Source: Rhodovulum sp.
GTDB lineage: Bacteria > Pseudomonadota > Alphaproteobacteria > Rhodobacterales > Rhodobacteraceae
DNA: 64,000 nucleotides
Direction: 5' to 3'
Assembly: GCA_020637615.1 (NCBI GenBank)
Contig: JACKKC010000001.1
Coordinates: 1 to 64,000 of the forward strand
Shown here: positions 52,527 to 61,727 of the stretch, piece by piece
Layout of the letters: each line of letters starts with the position of its first letter
Numbering within the stretch: position 1 is the first letter of the stretch
Notes under the pieces: model-generated
Told to the model about the DNA's origin: nothing
The model's database searches: none
Seen by the model: only the letters and a program-made list of their open reading frames with translations
Made by a program: the position numbers and the translations under genes

Positions 52527-53546
52527 TCAGGCGCCCAGCGCGATCTGGACCTTCATCGCCGCCGCGCGGTCGGAGGCCAGCACGAAGGCCTCCTCGGCCC
52601 GCCGCATCGGCAGGGTATGGGTGATCAGCGGCGAGGGATCGACCCGCCCGCGCGAGATCAGATCCGCGGCCATGGCGAATTCCCCGTCGAAGCGGAAGCT
52701 GCCGACGATCTCGATCTCGCTCGGCACCAGGCCGGCGATGGGAAGCGTCACCTCGCCGCCGAGCCCGACCAGCACCAGCCGCCCGCCGGCGCGCATGACC
52801 TTCAGCGCGGCGAGGAGCGCCTGGCCGTTGCCGGAGCATTCGAAGGCGGCATCGAAGACGCGCCCGTCGAGCCCGTCCGGCGAAGCGGCGACATTGACCG
52901 TCGCCGTGGCCCCGAGCGCGCGGGCAACCGCAAGCGGCGGCTCGGCGATGTCGGTCACCACGATCTCCGCGGCGCCCGCCAGCCGCGCCGCGAGCACGGT
53001 CAGGCAGCCGATCGGGCCGCTGCCGGAGACGAGCACCCGGGCGCCGAGCAGCGATCCCGCCCGCGCCGCCGCATGCAGGCAGACGGCGAAAGGCTCGCAG
53101 AGCGCGGCGAGGTCGGGGCTGGCCTCGACCGGCACCGCTTGCGCCGCCGGCACGACGACGCTTTCGCGGAACAGGCCCTGGACATGGGGAAACCGCATGG
53201 CGCTGCCGTTGAAGCGCATGTCGGTGCAGAGGTTGGCCCGCCCCCGCCGGCAATTGGCGCAGGCGCCGCAGGGCCGCGAGGGATTGACCGCGACCGTCTG
53301 GCCGGGCGCGAGCCCGGCGACGCCCTCGCCCAGCGCGGCGATCGTGCCGGCGACCTCGTGGCCGAGCACCATCGGCTCCCGCAGGCGCACGGTGCCGAAG
53401 CCGCCGTGGTTGAAATAATGCAGGTCGGAGCCGCAGATCCCGCCGATGCGGAGCGCGACGGCGACCTCGCCCGGACCCGGCCCGTCCGGTATGGCGCCCT
53501 CTTCCAGCCGCAGGTCGCGCGCCCCGTGGGCGACGATCGAATACAT
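52527..53546 (-). CDS. L-idonate 5-dehydrogenase-like zinc alcohol dehydrogenase
   Basis: A 339-residue MDR enzyme. Catalytic zinc ligands C38 (GICGSDLHYF) and H63-E64 (GHEVAG); structural cysteines CGACANCRRGRANLC. The HYFNHGGFG segment and NGSAMRFPHVQGLF are characteristic of L-idonate 5-dehydrogenase. Forms a leftward set with the gluconate-5-dehydrogenase-like SDR (53562) and an isochorismatase-like hydrolase, suggesting a sugar acid pathway through 5-ketogluconate. The exact sugar acid is inferred. Confidence 0.85.
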   Translation of the reverse strand: MYSIVAHGARDLRLEEGAIPDGPGPGEVAVALRIGGICGSDLHYFNHGGFGTVRLREPMVLGHEVAGTIAALGEGVAGLAPGQTVAVNPSRPCGACANCRRGRANLCTDMRFNGSAMRFPHVQGLFRESVVVPAAQAVPVEASPDLAALCEPFAVCLHAAARAGSLLGARVLVSGSGPIGCLTVLAARLAGAAEIVVTDIAEPPLAVARALGATATVNVAASPDGLDGRVFDAAFECSGNGQALLAALKVMRAGGRLVLVGLGGEVTLPIAGLVPSEIEIVGSFRFDGEFAMAADLISRGRVDPSPLITHTLPMRRAEEAFVLASDRAAAMKVQIALGA

Positions 53547-53561
53547 GTCCCTACCTCCCCT

Positions 53562-54329
53562 TCAGAGCACCGAGCTCATGCCGCCATCGACATAGATGAT
53601 CTGCCCGTTGACGTAATCCGACGCGGCGGAGGCGAGAAAGACCGCCGCCCCGACCAGCTCCTCCGGCCGCCCCCAGCGCCGCGCCGGGGTGCGCCCCTTG
53701 ACCCAGGCGTCGAAGGCCGGATCGCTCACCAGCGCCTCGTTCATGTCGGTCAGCATGTAGCCCGGCCCGATCGCATTGGCCTGGATGTTCATCGGCCCCC
53801 ATTCGGCGGCCATGCCCTTGGTCAGCATCTTGATGCCGCCCTTCGCCACCGTATAGGGCGTGACCGTGGCGCGGGCGAGATCGCTGGTCAGCGAGCCGAT
53901 GTTGATGATCTTGCCCGCGCCGCGCGCGATCATCCGCTTCGCCGCCTCCCGCCCCACCACGAAGGCGCTGGTCAGGTTGGTGTCGATCACCCGGCGCCAG
54001 TCCTCGGTCCCGAGCTCGACCATGGGCTTGCGGAACTGGATGCCGGCGTTGTTGACGAGAATGTCGATGGCGCGGCCGTCCGCGTCGAAGCGCTCGAAGG
54101 CGGCGCAGACGGCGGCCTCGTCGCAGACGTCGAAGGCGGCCACCTCGACATCGTGGCCCGTGGCGCGCATCGCTTCGCCGGCCTCGGCTAGACGGGCGGC
54201 ATTCACCCCGTTCAGCACGACCCGCGCACCGGCCTCGGCCAGCCCTTCGGCCATGGCCCGGCCGAGCCCGCGGGAGGAGCCGGTGACGAGCGCCCTGCGC
54301 CCGCGGAGATCGAACAACCTGCTGTCCAT
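53562..54329 (-). CDS. Gluconate 5-dehydrogenase-like SDR
   Basis: A 255-residue classical SDR. NAD motif TGSSRGLGRA, NNAG at 93-96, catalytic S146, Y159 and K163 (YTVAKGG). The start MDSRLFDLRGRRALVTGSSR and the C-terminal SDYVNGQIIYVDGGMSSVL match gluconate 5-dehydrogenases (IdnO/Gno). ATG at 54329 follows GGGAGA. Expected to reduce 5-ketogluconate or oxidise gluconate together with the idonate-type dehydrogenase. Confidence 0.87.
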   Translation of the reverse strand: MDSRLFDLRGRRALVTGSSRGLGRAMAEGLAEAGARVVLNGVNAARLAEAGEAMRATGHDVEVAAFDVCDEAAVCAAFERFDADGRAIDILVNNAGIQFRKPMVELGTEDWRRVIDTNLTSAFVVGREAAKRMIARGAGKIINIGSLTSDLARATVTPYTVAKGGIKMLTKGMAAEWGPMNIQANAIGPGYMLTDMNEALVSDPAFDAWVKGRTPARRWGRPEELVGAAVFLASAASDYVNGQIIYVDGGMSSVL

Positions 54330-54391
54330 TCCCGGATCTCCCTTCCCTCTGCCCAGTCCCATCTGCGCCGCGCCCGCCCGCGGTCCGGCGA

Positions 54392-54934
54392 CTACCGGAT
54401 GGCGGGCAGAAGCCGCTTGAAGGCCGGCGTCCCCGCCTTTCCCAGCCATTCGAACACGACCATTTCCGTCGTCACAACATGGGCGCCCGAGGCGGTCATG
54501 CGGGCGAGACAGGCCTGTTCGCTCTCCAGGGTGCGGGAGGCGGTCGCATCCGACACCACGAAGACGTCGTAGCCCTCCTCGAGCAGGCTGGCGGCGGTCT
54601 GCACGACGCAGATATGCGCCTCCATGCCGACCAGCACCGCCTGCTTGCGCCCGAGCGCCCGGAAGGCTTCGGCGAAGCCCTCCTCCTCCATGCAGGAGAA
54701 ATGCATCTTGGGGATGATCGCCGCGCCGGCGGCGGCGGCGGCGATCTCGGGCACGGTGGACCCCAGGCCCTCGGGATATTGCTCGGTCAGGATGACCGGG
54801 ACGGCGCATTCCCTGGCGGCCGCGAGCAGGGTCTGCGTGTTGCGCAGGGTCCGCGCCGGCGCCTGCACGGCGGGAACCAGCCGCTCCTGGACGTCGATGA
54901 CGACAAGGACCGAATCCTTGGCTCTGATCAGCAA
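54392..54934 (-). CDS. Isochorismatase-family hydrolase
   Basis: A 180-residue cysteine hydrolase of the YcaC/nicotinamidase-like group. The triad is D14 (VVIDVQERL), K76 (IPKMHFS) and C109 (GMEAHICVVQTA), all intact. Natural substrates of this subgroup are poorly known. It is the most upstream gene of the leftward dehydrogenase set and is divergent from the GntR gene at 55154. Confidence 0.87.
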   Translation of the reverse strand: MLIRAKDSVLVVIDVQERLVPAVQAPARTLRNTQTLLAAARECAVPVILTEQYPEGLGSTVPEIAAAAAGAAIIPKMHFSCMEEEGFAEAFRALGRKQAVLVGMEAHICVVQTAASLLEEGYDVFVVSDATASRTLESEQACLARMTASGAHVVTTEMVVFEWLGKAGTPAFKRLLPAIR

Positions 54935-55080
54935 GGGGCGCCTCTCCTTTCCTGCAGCGGTGCCGCACGGTTATCGGCACGGACGAATGCAGTATCGGTG
55001 CACCCGGACGGCCACTCGGGTCAACCGGCCGGAATGGGCATCGCCGAAGAATTCGGTTGACCGGGGTCGTTTCGGTTCTA

Positions 55081-55090
55081 TGGTATGCCA
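55081..55090. promoter_or_regulatory. Imperfect GntR-type dyad TGGT-AT-GCCA
   Basis: Located in the 219-base divergent gap, 64 bases before the GntR ATG. One mismatch to the TGGT-AT-ACCA palindrome found at 50743-50756. A further TGCC...GGCA pair follows (55087-55100). Probable operator of the adjacent regulator. Confidence 0.5.
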
Positions 55091-55153
55091 CATTACGGCA
55101 CACCAGATGCCGAACTGTCCGTGATCCTGCGGGCGGTGGGGAGGAGAAGCCCG

Positions 55154-55870
55154 ATGTCCTTGACGGATGCGCTCAGTCCGATCTCGGAGAGTTTCTCTCT
55201 GAAGGACCACATCTATGGGGTCCTGCGCGAAGCCATCCTGAAGATGAACATCTACCAGCCGGAGGTTGACCTCCGGCTGGACGAAAGGAAGCTCGCCGAG
55301 CAGCTCGCGGTCTCCCGCACGCCGATTCGCGAGGCGCTGGCCCGGCTGGCCCAGGAGGGCCTCGTCGTGATCATCCCGCGCAAGGGCGTCTTCGTCCAGC
55401 GCAAGTCCCGCGACGAGATTCTCGAGATGGTGGTGACCTGGGCGGCGCTGGAGAGCATGGCGGCGCGGCTGGCGACGCAGGTGGCGAGCGACGCGGATTT
55501 CCGGCAGCTCCGCCGGTTCGCGGTCAAGCACAGCGCCGATGCCGAGCGGGCGGAGCTCGAGGAATATTCCGACGCCAACATCCGGTTTCACCAGCGGATT
55601 CTCGAACTCTCGGGCTGCAAGCTGCTCAAGACCACGGCCGATACGCTCTTTGCGCACATGCATGCGGTCCGGCGGCGGGCGATGGGCGAGGGCAATCGTG
55701 CCAGCCGATCGGTGGTCGATCACATGGAGATCATCGAAGCCCTGGAGCGACGCGACGCCGACCGCGCGTCGCGTCTGGTCCGCGAGCACACTATGCGGCT
55801 ACACGATCATGTCCGGCGCACCTGGACCCGCTTCGAGAGCATCAACCAGTCGACGGCGGACTCCCTCTGA
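55154..55870 (+). CDS. GntR-family regulator with FCD domain, upstream of the oxalate genes
   Basis: A 238-residue regulator. The winged helix (RLDERKLAEQLAVSRTPIRE; LAQEGLVVIIPRKGVFV) precedes an FCD domain (DANIRFHQRILELSG, REHTMRLHDHV). ATG at 55154 follows GAGGAG. It lies 106 bases upstream of oxc on the same strand, so it likely controls the oxalate operon. Confidence 0.88.
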   Translation: MSLTDALSPISESFSLKDHIYGVLREAILKMNIYQPEVDLRLDERKLAEQLAVSRTPIREALARLAQEGLVVIIPRKGVFVQRKSRDEILEMVVTWAALESMAARLATQVASDADFRQLRRFAVKHSADAERAELEEYSDANIRFHQRILELSGCKLLKTTADTLFAHMHAVRRRAMGEGNRASRSVVDHMEIIEALERRDADRASRLVREHTMRLHDHVRRTWTRFESINQSTADSL

Positions 55871-55976
55871 ATGGCGACCCCGGTGCGCGGAACACGAGAG
55901 CGAAGGGCCACGGCGGCCGGAGCGGATCGTCCGGCGCTCGCCGGCAATGGCTCGGGCCGCAGCAAGGAGAACTGAC

Positions 55977-57722
55977 ATGGCGCCGTCCGGCACCGCACCC
56001 TCGACCGAAGAAACCGCACCGGAGACCGGCCAGCTGACCGACGGATTCCACCTGGTGATCGATGCGTTGAAGCTCAACGGCATCACCACGATCTACGGCG
56101 TGCCGGGGATCCCGATCACCGACCTGGGCCGGATGGCGCAGGCGGAGGGGATGCGGGTCATCTCGTTCCGGCACGAGCAGAACGCCGGGAATGCCGCGGC
56201 CATCGCGGGCTACCTCACCAAGCGGCCCGGGGTCTGCCTCACGGTCTCCGCGCCCGGGTTCCTCAACGGGCTGACCGCGCTCGCCCATGCGACGACGAAC
56301 TGCTGGCCGATGATCCTGATCAGCGGCTCGTCCGAGCGCGAGGTCGTCGACCTCCAGCAGGGCGACTACGAGGAACTGGACCAGCTCGCCATCGCCAGGC
56401 CGCTCTGCAAGGCCGCGTACCGCGTGCTGCACGCCGAGGACATCGGCATCGCCGTGGCGCGGGCGATCCGCGCCGCGCTCTCCGGGCGGCCCGGCGGCGT
56501 CTATCTGGACCTCCCCGCCAAGCTGCTCGGCCAGGCGATCGATGCCGCCGAGGGCGCCGCCTCGCTCGTCGAGGTGGTCGATCCGGCGCCGGCGCAATTC
56601 CCCGCACCCGCGGCGGTCAGGCGGGCGCTCGACATCCTCGGCAAGGCCAGGAAGCCCCTGATCATCCTCGGCAAGGGGGCGGCCTATGCCCAGGCCGACG
56701 ACCTGGTGCGCGGCTTCGTCGAGAAGACCGGGATCCCCTATATCGCGATGAGCATGGCCAAGGGCCTGCTGCCGGACACGCATCCGCAATACGCCGGCGC
56801 GGCGCGGTCGCTGGCGCTGAAGGAAGCGGACACCGTGATGCTGATCGGCGCCAGGCTGAACTGGCTGCTGTCGCACGGCAAGGGCAAGCAATGGGGCGCG
56901 CCCGGCTCGAAGACCTTCGTGCAGATCGACATCGACCCGAAGGAGATGGACAGCAACCAGCCCGTCGCCGGCCCGCTGGTCGGGGACATCGCCTCCTGCC
57001 TCTCGGCACTGCTCGACGGGATGGGCGATGGCTGGGCCAGGCCGCCGGCGGAATGGACCGAGGCGATCCGCGCGAAATGCGAGGCCAATGTCGCCAAGAT
57101 GGCGCCGCGGCTCCAGAACAACAACGTGCCGATGGACTTCCACGGGGCGCTGGGCGCGCTGCGCACCATCATCAAGGAGCGGCCCGAGGCGATCCTCGTC
57201 AACGAAGGCGCCAACACGCTCGATTTCGCCCGCTCGATCATCGACATGTACCGGCCCCGGAAGCGCCTCGACGTCGGCACCTGGGGGGTGATGGGCGTCG
57301 GCATGGGCACCGCCATCGCCGCCGCCATCGAGACCGGCCAGCCGGTGCTCGCGGTCGAAGGCGACAGCGCCTTCGGCTTCTCGGGCATGGAGGTCGAGAC
57401 GATCTGCCGCTACGGCCTGCCGGTCTGCGTCGTGGTGTTCAACAACGGCGGCATCTACCGCGGCACCGACGTCAACCCCTCGGGCGGCCCCGATGCGGCG
57501 ACCACCGTCTTCGTCCCCGGCGCGCGCTACGACCGGATGATGGAGGCCTTCGGCGGCGTCGGCGTCAACGCGACCTCGCCGGACGAACTGCGCCGCGCGG
57601 TGAACGAGGCGATGGATTCCGGCCGGCCGACCCTGATCAACGCCGTGATCGATCCCGCCGCCGGCACCGAGAGCGGTCGCATCGGCAATCTCAACCCGCA
57701 GAGCGTCGTTTCCAGGAAATGA
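55977..57722 (+). CDS. oxc: Oxalyl-CoA decarboxylase
   Basis: A 581-residue ThDP enzyme converting oxalyl-CoA to formyl-CoA and CO2. The catalytic Glu is E67 (SFRHEQNAGNAA); the ThDP/Mg motif begins GDSAFGFSGMEVETICRYGL and ends at N-N-G-G. The start LTDGFHLVIDALKLNGI and the segment TYGVPGIPITDL or its equivalent here (IYGVPGIPITDL) are specific for Oxc among ThDP enzymes. ATG follows AAGGAG. First gene of the oxalate operon, 43 bases before frc. Confidence 0.95.
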   Translation: MAPSGTAPSTEETAPETGQLTDGFHLVIDALKLNGITTIYGVPGIPITDLGRMAQAEGMRVISFRHEQNAGNAAAIAGYLTKRPGVCLTVSAPGFLNGLTALAHATTNCWPMILISGSSEREVVDLQQGDYEELDQLAIARPLCKAAYRVLHAEDIGIAVARAIRAALSGRPGGVYLDLPAKLLGQAIDAAEGAASLVEVVDPAPAQFPAPAAVRRALDILGKARKPLIILGKGAAYAQADDLVRGFVEKTGIPYIAMSMAKGLLPDTHPQYAGAARSLALKEADTVMLIGARLNWLLSHGKGKQWGAPGSKTFVQIDIDPKEMDSNQPVAGPLVGDIASCLSALLDGMGDGWARPPAEWTEAIRAKCEANVAKMAPRLQNNNVPMDFHGALGALRTIIKERPEAILVNEGANTLDFARSIIDMYRPRKRLDVGTWGVMGVGMGTAIAAAIETGQPVLAVEGDSAFGFSGMEVETICRYGLPVCVVVFNNGGIYRGTDVNPSGGPDAATTVFVPGARYDRMMEAFGGVGVNATSPDELRRAVNEAMDSGRPTLINAVIDPAAGTESGRIGNLNPQSVVSRK

Positions 57723-57765
57723 TTTGCACCTGCTTCATTCCATCAAGCATCGAAGGGAGCACGAC

Positions 57766-59040
57766 ATGAAAGCTCTGGACGGCATCAAGGTTCTCGATTT
57801 CACCCATGTGCAGTCGGGCCCGACCTGTACGCAGCTGCTGGCCTGGCTCGGCGCCGACGTGTTCAAGGTCGAGCGCCCGGGCGTCGGCGACGCGACCCGC
57901 AAGCAGCTCGTCGACAAGCCCGGGGCCGACAGCCTCTATTTCACCATGCTCAACCACAACAAGCGCTCGATCGAGATCAACTCCAAGAACGAGACCGGCA
58001 AGGAGGTGCTCACCCGATTGATCGAGACCTGCGACGTGCTGGTGGAGAATTTTGCGCCCGGCGCGCTCGACCGCATGGGCTTTTCCTGGGAGACCATCCA
58101 GAAGATCAATCCCCGCATCATCGTCGCCTCGGTCAAGGGCTTCGGCCCGGGCAAGTACCAGGACTGCAAGGTCTATGAGAACGTGGCGCAATGCGCCGGC
58201 GGCTCGGCCTCGACCACCGGCTTTCTCGACGGGCCGCCGCTCGTCACCGGGGCGCAGATCGGCGATTCCGGCACCGGGCTGCACTTGGCGCTCGGCATCG
58301 TCGCGGCACTCTACCAGCGCGAGCGCTCCGGGCGCGGCCAGAAGGTGCTGGCCCCCATGCAGGATGGGGTCATCAACCTCTGCCGGGTCAAGCTGCGCGA
58401 CCAGCAGCGCCTGGAGGCCGGACCGCTCACCGAATACTCGCAGTTCGGCGAGGGCATCCCCTTCGGCGAGGCGACCCCGCGCGCGGGCAACGATTCCGGC
58501 GGCGGCCAGCCGGGGCGGATCCTCCGCTGCAAGGGCTGGGAGACCGACCCGAACGCCTATACCTATTTCATCACCCAGGCCGCGGTCTGGGAGAAGGTCT
58601 GCGACGTGATCGGCAAGCCCGAGTGGAAGACCGATCCCGACTTCGCCACCCTCAAGGCGCGCCTGCCGCGGCTGAACCAGATCTTCGGCGCGATCGAGGA
58701 CTGGACGATGACCAAGACCAAGTTCGAGGTCATGGACATCTGCAATCCCCTCGACATCCCCGTCGGCCCGATCCTGAGCATGAAGGAGATCGCCGAGGAC
58801 GAGGGGCTTCGCGCCACCGGCACCATCGTCGAGGTCGAGCATCCCGAGCGCGGCCCGTATCTCAGCGTCGGCTGCCCGATCAAGATGTCCGACAGCCCCG
58901 TGGAGGTGACGCGCTCGCCCCTGCTCGGCGAACACACGGCGCAGATCCTGGCGGAGGTGCTCGGCTATTCGCCGGAGGAGGTGGACCGGGTGTACCGCTC
59001 CGGGGCAGTGGGCGAGCCGAAGACGGTCGCGGCGGACTAG
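57766..59040 (+). CDS. frc: Formyl-CoA:oxalate CoA-transferase
   Basis: A 424-residue class III CoA-transferase moving CoA from formyl-CoA to oxalate. MKALDGIKVLDFTHVQSGPT is the family start; the glycine loop NDSGGGQPGRILRCKGW and the catalytic Asp region (GFLDGPPLVTGAQIGDSGTG) are in place. Size matches known Frc (about 428). ATG behind AAGGGAG. Together with Oxc it completes the oxalate-to-formate cycle. Confidence 0.94.
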   Translation: MKALDGIKVLDFTHVQSGPTCTQLLAWLGADVFKVERPGVGDATRKQLVDKPGADSLYFTMLNHNKRSIEINSKNETGKEVLTRLIETCDVLVENFAPGALDRMGFSWETIQKINPRIIVASVKGFGPGKYQDCKVYENVAQCAGGSASTTGFLDGPPLVTGAQIGDSGTGLHLALGIVAALYQRERSGRGQKVLAPMQDGVINLCRVKLRDQQRLEAGPLTEYSQFGEGIPFGEATPRAGNDSGGGQPGRILRCKGWETDPNAYTYFITQAAVWEKVCDVIGKPEWKTDPDFATLKARLPRLNQIFGAIEDWTMTKTKFEVMDICNPLDIPVGPILSMKEIAEDEGLRATGTIVEVEHPERGPYLSVGCPIKMSDSPVEVTRSPLLGEHTAQILAEVLGYSPEEVDRVYRSGAVGEPKTVAAD

Positions 59041-59097
59041 GGGCAGGGGAGCGGCAGCCCGGCGCGAGACCGGGCGATCGCCAGAAGGGGAAAGCGG

Positions 59098-60015
59098 ATG
59101 CGTTTGATCGTGATGGGGCAGCAGGCGTTCGGCAAGGATGTGCTGGCAAGGCTCCTGGAAGCCGGCACCGACGAGGTGGTCGCCGTCTATTGCGAGCCCG
59201 ACCGGGAAGGCCGGCCGGCCGATCCGATCAAGGAATTCGCGCTCGAGAAGGGGCTGCCGGTGCTGCAGCCGGCCCATTTCAAGGAGCAGGCGACGATCGA
59301 CGAGCTGGCGGCCTTCGGGGCCGACCTGATGATCATGGCCTTCGTCAACGTCTTCGTGCCGGAGGCGGCGCGCGACACGCCCACCCATGGCTCGATCTGC
59401 TTCCACCCCTCGCTCCTGCCGCTGCATCGCGGCCCGTCGGCGGTGAACTGGCCGATCATCATGGGCAGCACGAAATCGGGCTATTGCTGGTTCTACCCCT
59501 CCGACGGGCTCGACGAGGGCGACGTCCTGCTCGACTGGGAATGCGAGATCGCGCCCGACGACACGGTGATCGACCTCTATTTCAAGAAGATCTACCCCTC
59601 GGCGGTCGATTCCGTGCTGAGGGTGGTCGACCTCTACCGCTCGGGCAACCCCCCGCACCGGGAACAGGACGAGGCCCGCGCCACCTACGAGCGCCGCTGC
59701 ACCCGCCGGCACACCCGGATCGACTGGAACAAGCCCGTCAAGCAGGTCTACGACCTGATCCGCGGCGCCAATCCGGCGCCCGGCGCCTGGACCACGCTCG
59801 GCGATGCGGAGATCGACGTCTTCGACTGCGCCCGCGTGCCGGGGGACGGCATCTCGGCACGGGTGATGGAGATCTCGGAGGACGGCGTCGCCGTGCAATG
59901 CGTCGGCGGCCGCATCCTGATGAAGCGCGTCCGCCCCCCGGGCGGGGCGAAGATGAGCGCAACCGAATGGGCGACCTCGGTGCAGCTCGAACCGAACCAG
60001 AGCCTCGGCAACTGA
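59098..60015 (+). CDS. Formyltransferase-fold protein, 10-formyltetrahydrofolate hydrolase-like
   Basis: A 305-residue protein with N-terminal formyltransferase and C-terminal Formyl_trans_C domains, resembling the hydrolase domain of 10-formyltetrahydrofolate dehydrogenase and lacking the aldehyde dehydrogenase part. H103 (FHPSLLPLHRGPS) and D139 (SDGLDEGD) are the expected catalytic pair, 36 residues apart. The Asn of Fmt and GART is replaced by C101 (Ile in the dehydrogenase). So it is unlikely to be the housekeeping Met-tRNA formyltransferase. Placed between frc and the formate-THF ligase, it may transfer or release the formyl group between CoA, folate and formate. Confidence 0.8.
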   Translation: MRLIVMGQQAFGKDVLARLLEAGTDEVVAVYCEPDREGRPADPIKEFALEKGLPVLQPAHFKEQATIDELAAFGADLMIMAFVNVFVPEAARDTPTHGSICFHPSLLPLHRGPSAVNWPIIMGSTKSGYCWFYPSDGLDEGDVLLDWECEIAPDDTVIDLYFKKIYPSAVDSVLRVVDLYRSGNPPHREQDEARATYERRCTRRHTRIDWNKPVKQVYDLIRGANPAPGAWTTLGDAEIDVFDCARVPGDGISARVMEISEDGVAVQCVGGRILMKRVRPPGGAKMSATEWATSVQLEPNQSLGN

Positions 60016-60046
60016 CCACAGATTTACCACAAGGAAGCATAAGAAA

Positions 60047-61714
60047 ATGTCCGACATCGAGATCGCCCGCAAGGCCAGGAAGAAGCCGATCCAGGAGATC
60101 GGTGCCAGGCTCGACATCCCGAACGAGCATCTCCTGCCCTTCGGCCACGACAAGGCCAAGGTCTCGGAAGAATTCATCAAGTCGCTGGCCGACAGGCCCG
60201 ACGGGCATCTGGTGCTGGTGACGGCGATCAACCCGACCCCGGCGGGCGAGGGCAAGACGACGACCACCGTCGGCCTCGGCGACGGGCTGAACGCCATCGG
60301 CAAGAAGGCCGCGATCTGCATCCGCGAGGCCTCGCTCGGGCCGAACTTCGGCATGAAGGGCGGCGCGGCGGGCGGCGGCATGTCCCAGGTGGTGCCCATG
60401 GAGGACATGAACCTCCATTTCACCGGCGACTTCCACGCGATCACCTCGGCCCACAACCTGCTCGCCGCGATGCTCGACAACCACATCTACTGGGGCAACG
60501 AGCTCGACATCGACATCCGCCGCATCCCCTACCGCCGCGTGATGGACATGAACGACCGGGCGCTCAGGCAGATCGTCTGCAACCTCGGGGGCGTGGCCAA
60601 CGGCTTCCCGCGCGAGACCGGCTTCGACATCACCGTGGCCTCGGAGGTCATGGCGATCCTCTGCCTCGCCCGGGATCTCAAGGATCTGGAGAAGCGCCTC
60701 GGCGACATCATCGTCGCCTACCGCCGCGACCGCACGCCGGTCTATGCCCGCGACCTCAAGGCCGACGGCGCCATGACGGTGCTGCTCGCCCAGGCGATGC
60801 AGCCGAACCTGGTGCAGACGCTCGAGAACAACCCGGCCTTCGTGCACGGCGGCCCCTTCGCCAACATCGCCCATGGCTGCAATTCGGTCGTCGCCACCAC
60901 CACGGCGCTGAAGCTCGCCGATTACGTGGTGACCGAGGCCGGCTTCGGCGCCGACCTCGGCGCGGAGAAGTTCTTCGACATCAAGTGCCGCAAGGCGGGG
61001 CTGAAGCCCGAGGCGGTGGTGATCGTCGCCACGGTGCGGGCGATGAAGATGAACGGCGGCGTCAAGAAGGAGGATCTCGGCACCGAGAACGTCGAGGCGG
61101 TGAAGAAGGGCTGCGCCAACCTCGGCCAGCACATCGAGAACGTGAAGGGCTTCGGCGTGCCGGCGGTGGTGGGCATCAACCACTTCGTCACCGACACCGA
61201 GGCCGAGATCCAGGCGATCAAGGACTACGTGGCGAGCCAGGGCTCGGAGGCGGTCCTCTGCAAGCACTGGGCCAAGGGTTCGGCCGGCATCGAGGATCTG
61301 GCGCGCAAGGTCGTCTCGCTCGTCGAGGGAAGGTCCGCGCAATTCGCGCCGCTCTACCCCGACGACATGAGCCTCTTCGAGAAGATCGAGACCATCGCCA
61401 AGCGGATCTACCGCGCCGACGAGGTGCTGGCCGACAAGAAGATCCGCGACCAGCTCAAGCAATGGGAAGCGGACGGCTACGGCCACCTGCCGGTCTGCAT
61501 GGCCAAGACGCAGTATTCCTTCACCACCGACCCCAACCGCCGCGGCGCGCCGCGCGGCCATTCGCTGCCGGTGCGCGAGGTGCGGCTGTCGGCGGGTGCG
61601 GGCTTCGTGGTGGTGATCTGCGGCGAGATCATGACCATGCCCGGCCTGCCGCGCAAACCCTCGGCGGAAACCATCCGCATCAACGAGGACGGCCTCATCG
61701 ACGGCCTGTTCTAG
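60047..61714 (+). CDS. fhs: Formate-tetrahydrofolate ligase
   Basis: A 555-residue ATP-dependent enzyme joining formate to tetrahydrofolate. P-loop PTPAGEGKTT at 64-73; EASLGPNFGMKGGAAGGG and the C-terminal MTMPGLPRKPSAETIRINED are diagnostic. It consumes formate released by Frc and feeds 10-formyl-THF to biosynthesis or serine-cycle type assimilation. AAGGAAG precedes the ATG, 31 bases after the formyltransferase-like gene. Confidence 0.96.
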   Translation: MSDIEIARKARKKPIQEIGARLDIPNEHLLPFGHDKAKVSEEFIKSLADRPDGHLVLVTAINPTPAGEGKTTTTVGLGDGLNAIGKKAAICIREASLGPNFGMKGGAAGGGMSQVVPMEDMNLHFTGDFHAITSAHNLLAAMLDNHIYWGNELDIDIRRIPYRRVMDMNDRALRQIVCNLGGVANGFPRETGFDITVASEVMAILCLARDLKDLEKRLGDIIVAYRRDRTPVYARDLKADGAMTVLLAQAMQPNLVQTLENNPAFVHGGPFANIAHGCNSVVATTTALKLADYVVTEAGFGADLGAEKFFDIKCRKAGLKPEAVVIVATVRAMKMNGGVKKEDLGTENVEAVKKGCANLGQHIENVKGFGVPAVVGINHFVTDTEAEIQAIKDYVASQGSEAVLCKHWAKGSAGIEDLARKVVSLVEGRSAQFAPLYPDDMSLFEKIETIAKRIYRADEVLADKKIRDQLKQWEADGYGHLPVCMAKTQYSFTTDPNRRGAPRGHSLPVREVRLSAGAGFVVVICGEIMTMPGLPRKPSAETIRINEDGLIDGLF

Positions 61715-61727
61715 GAGGAAACCGCCT

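Noticed and set aside
59098..60015. Housekeeping methionyl-tRNA formyltransferase (fmt)
   Set aside because: The catalytic Asn is Cys, the fold segments resemble the 10-formyl-THF dehydrogenase hydrolase domain, and there is no def gene beside it.
57691..60486. 931-codon open frame antisense to frc, the formyltransferase-like gene and fhs
   Set aside because: Covers three genes with diagnostic active sites; the translation has no domain pattern and reflects codon bias.
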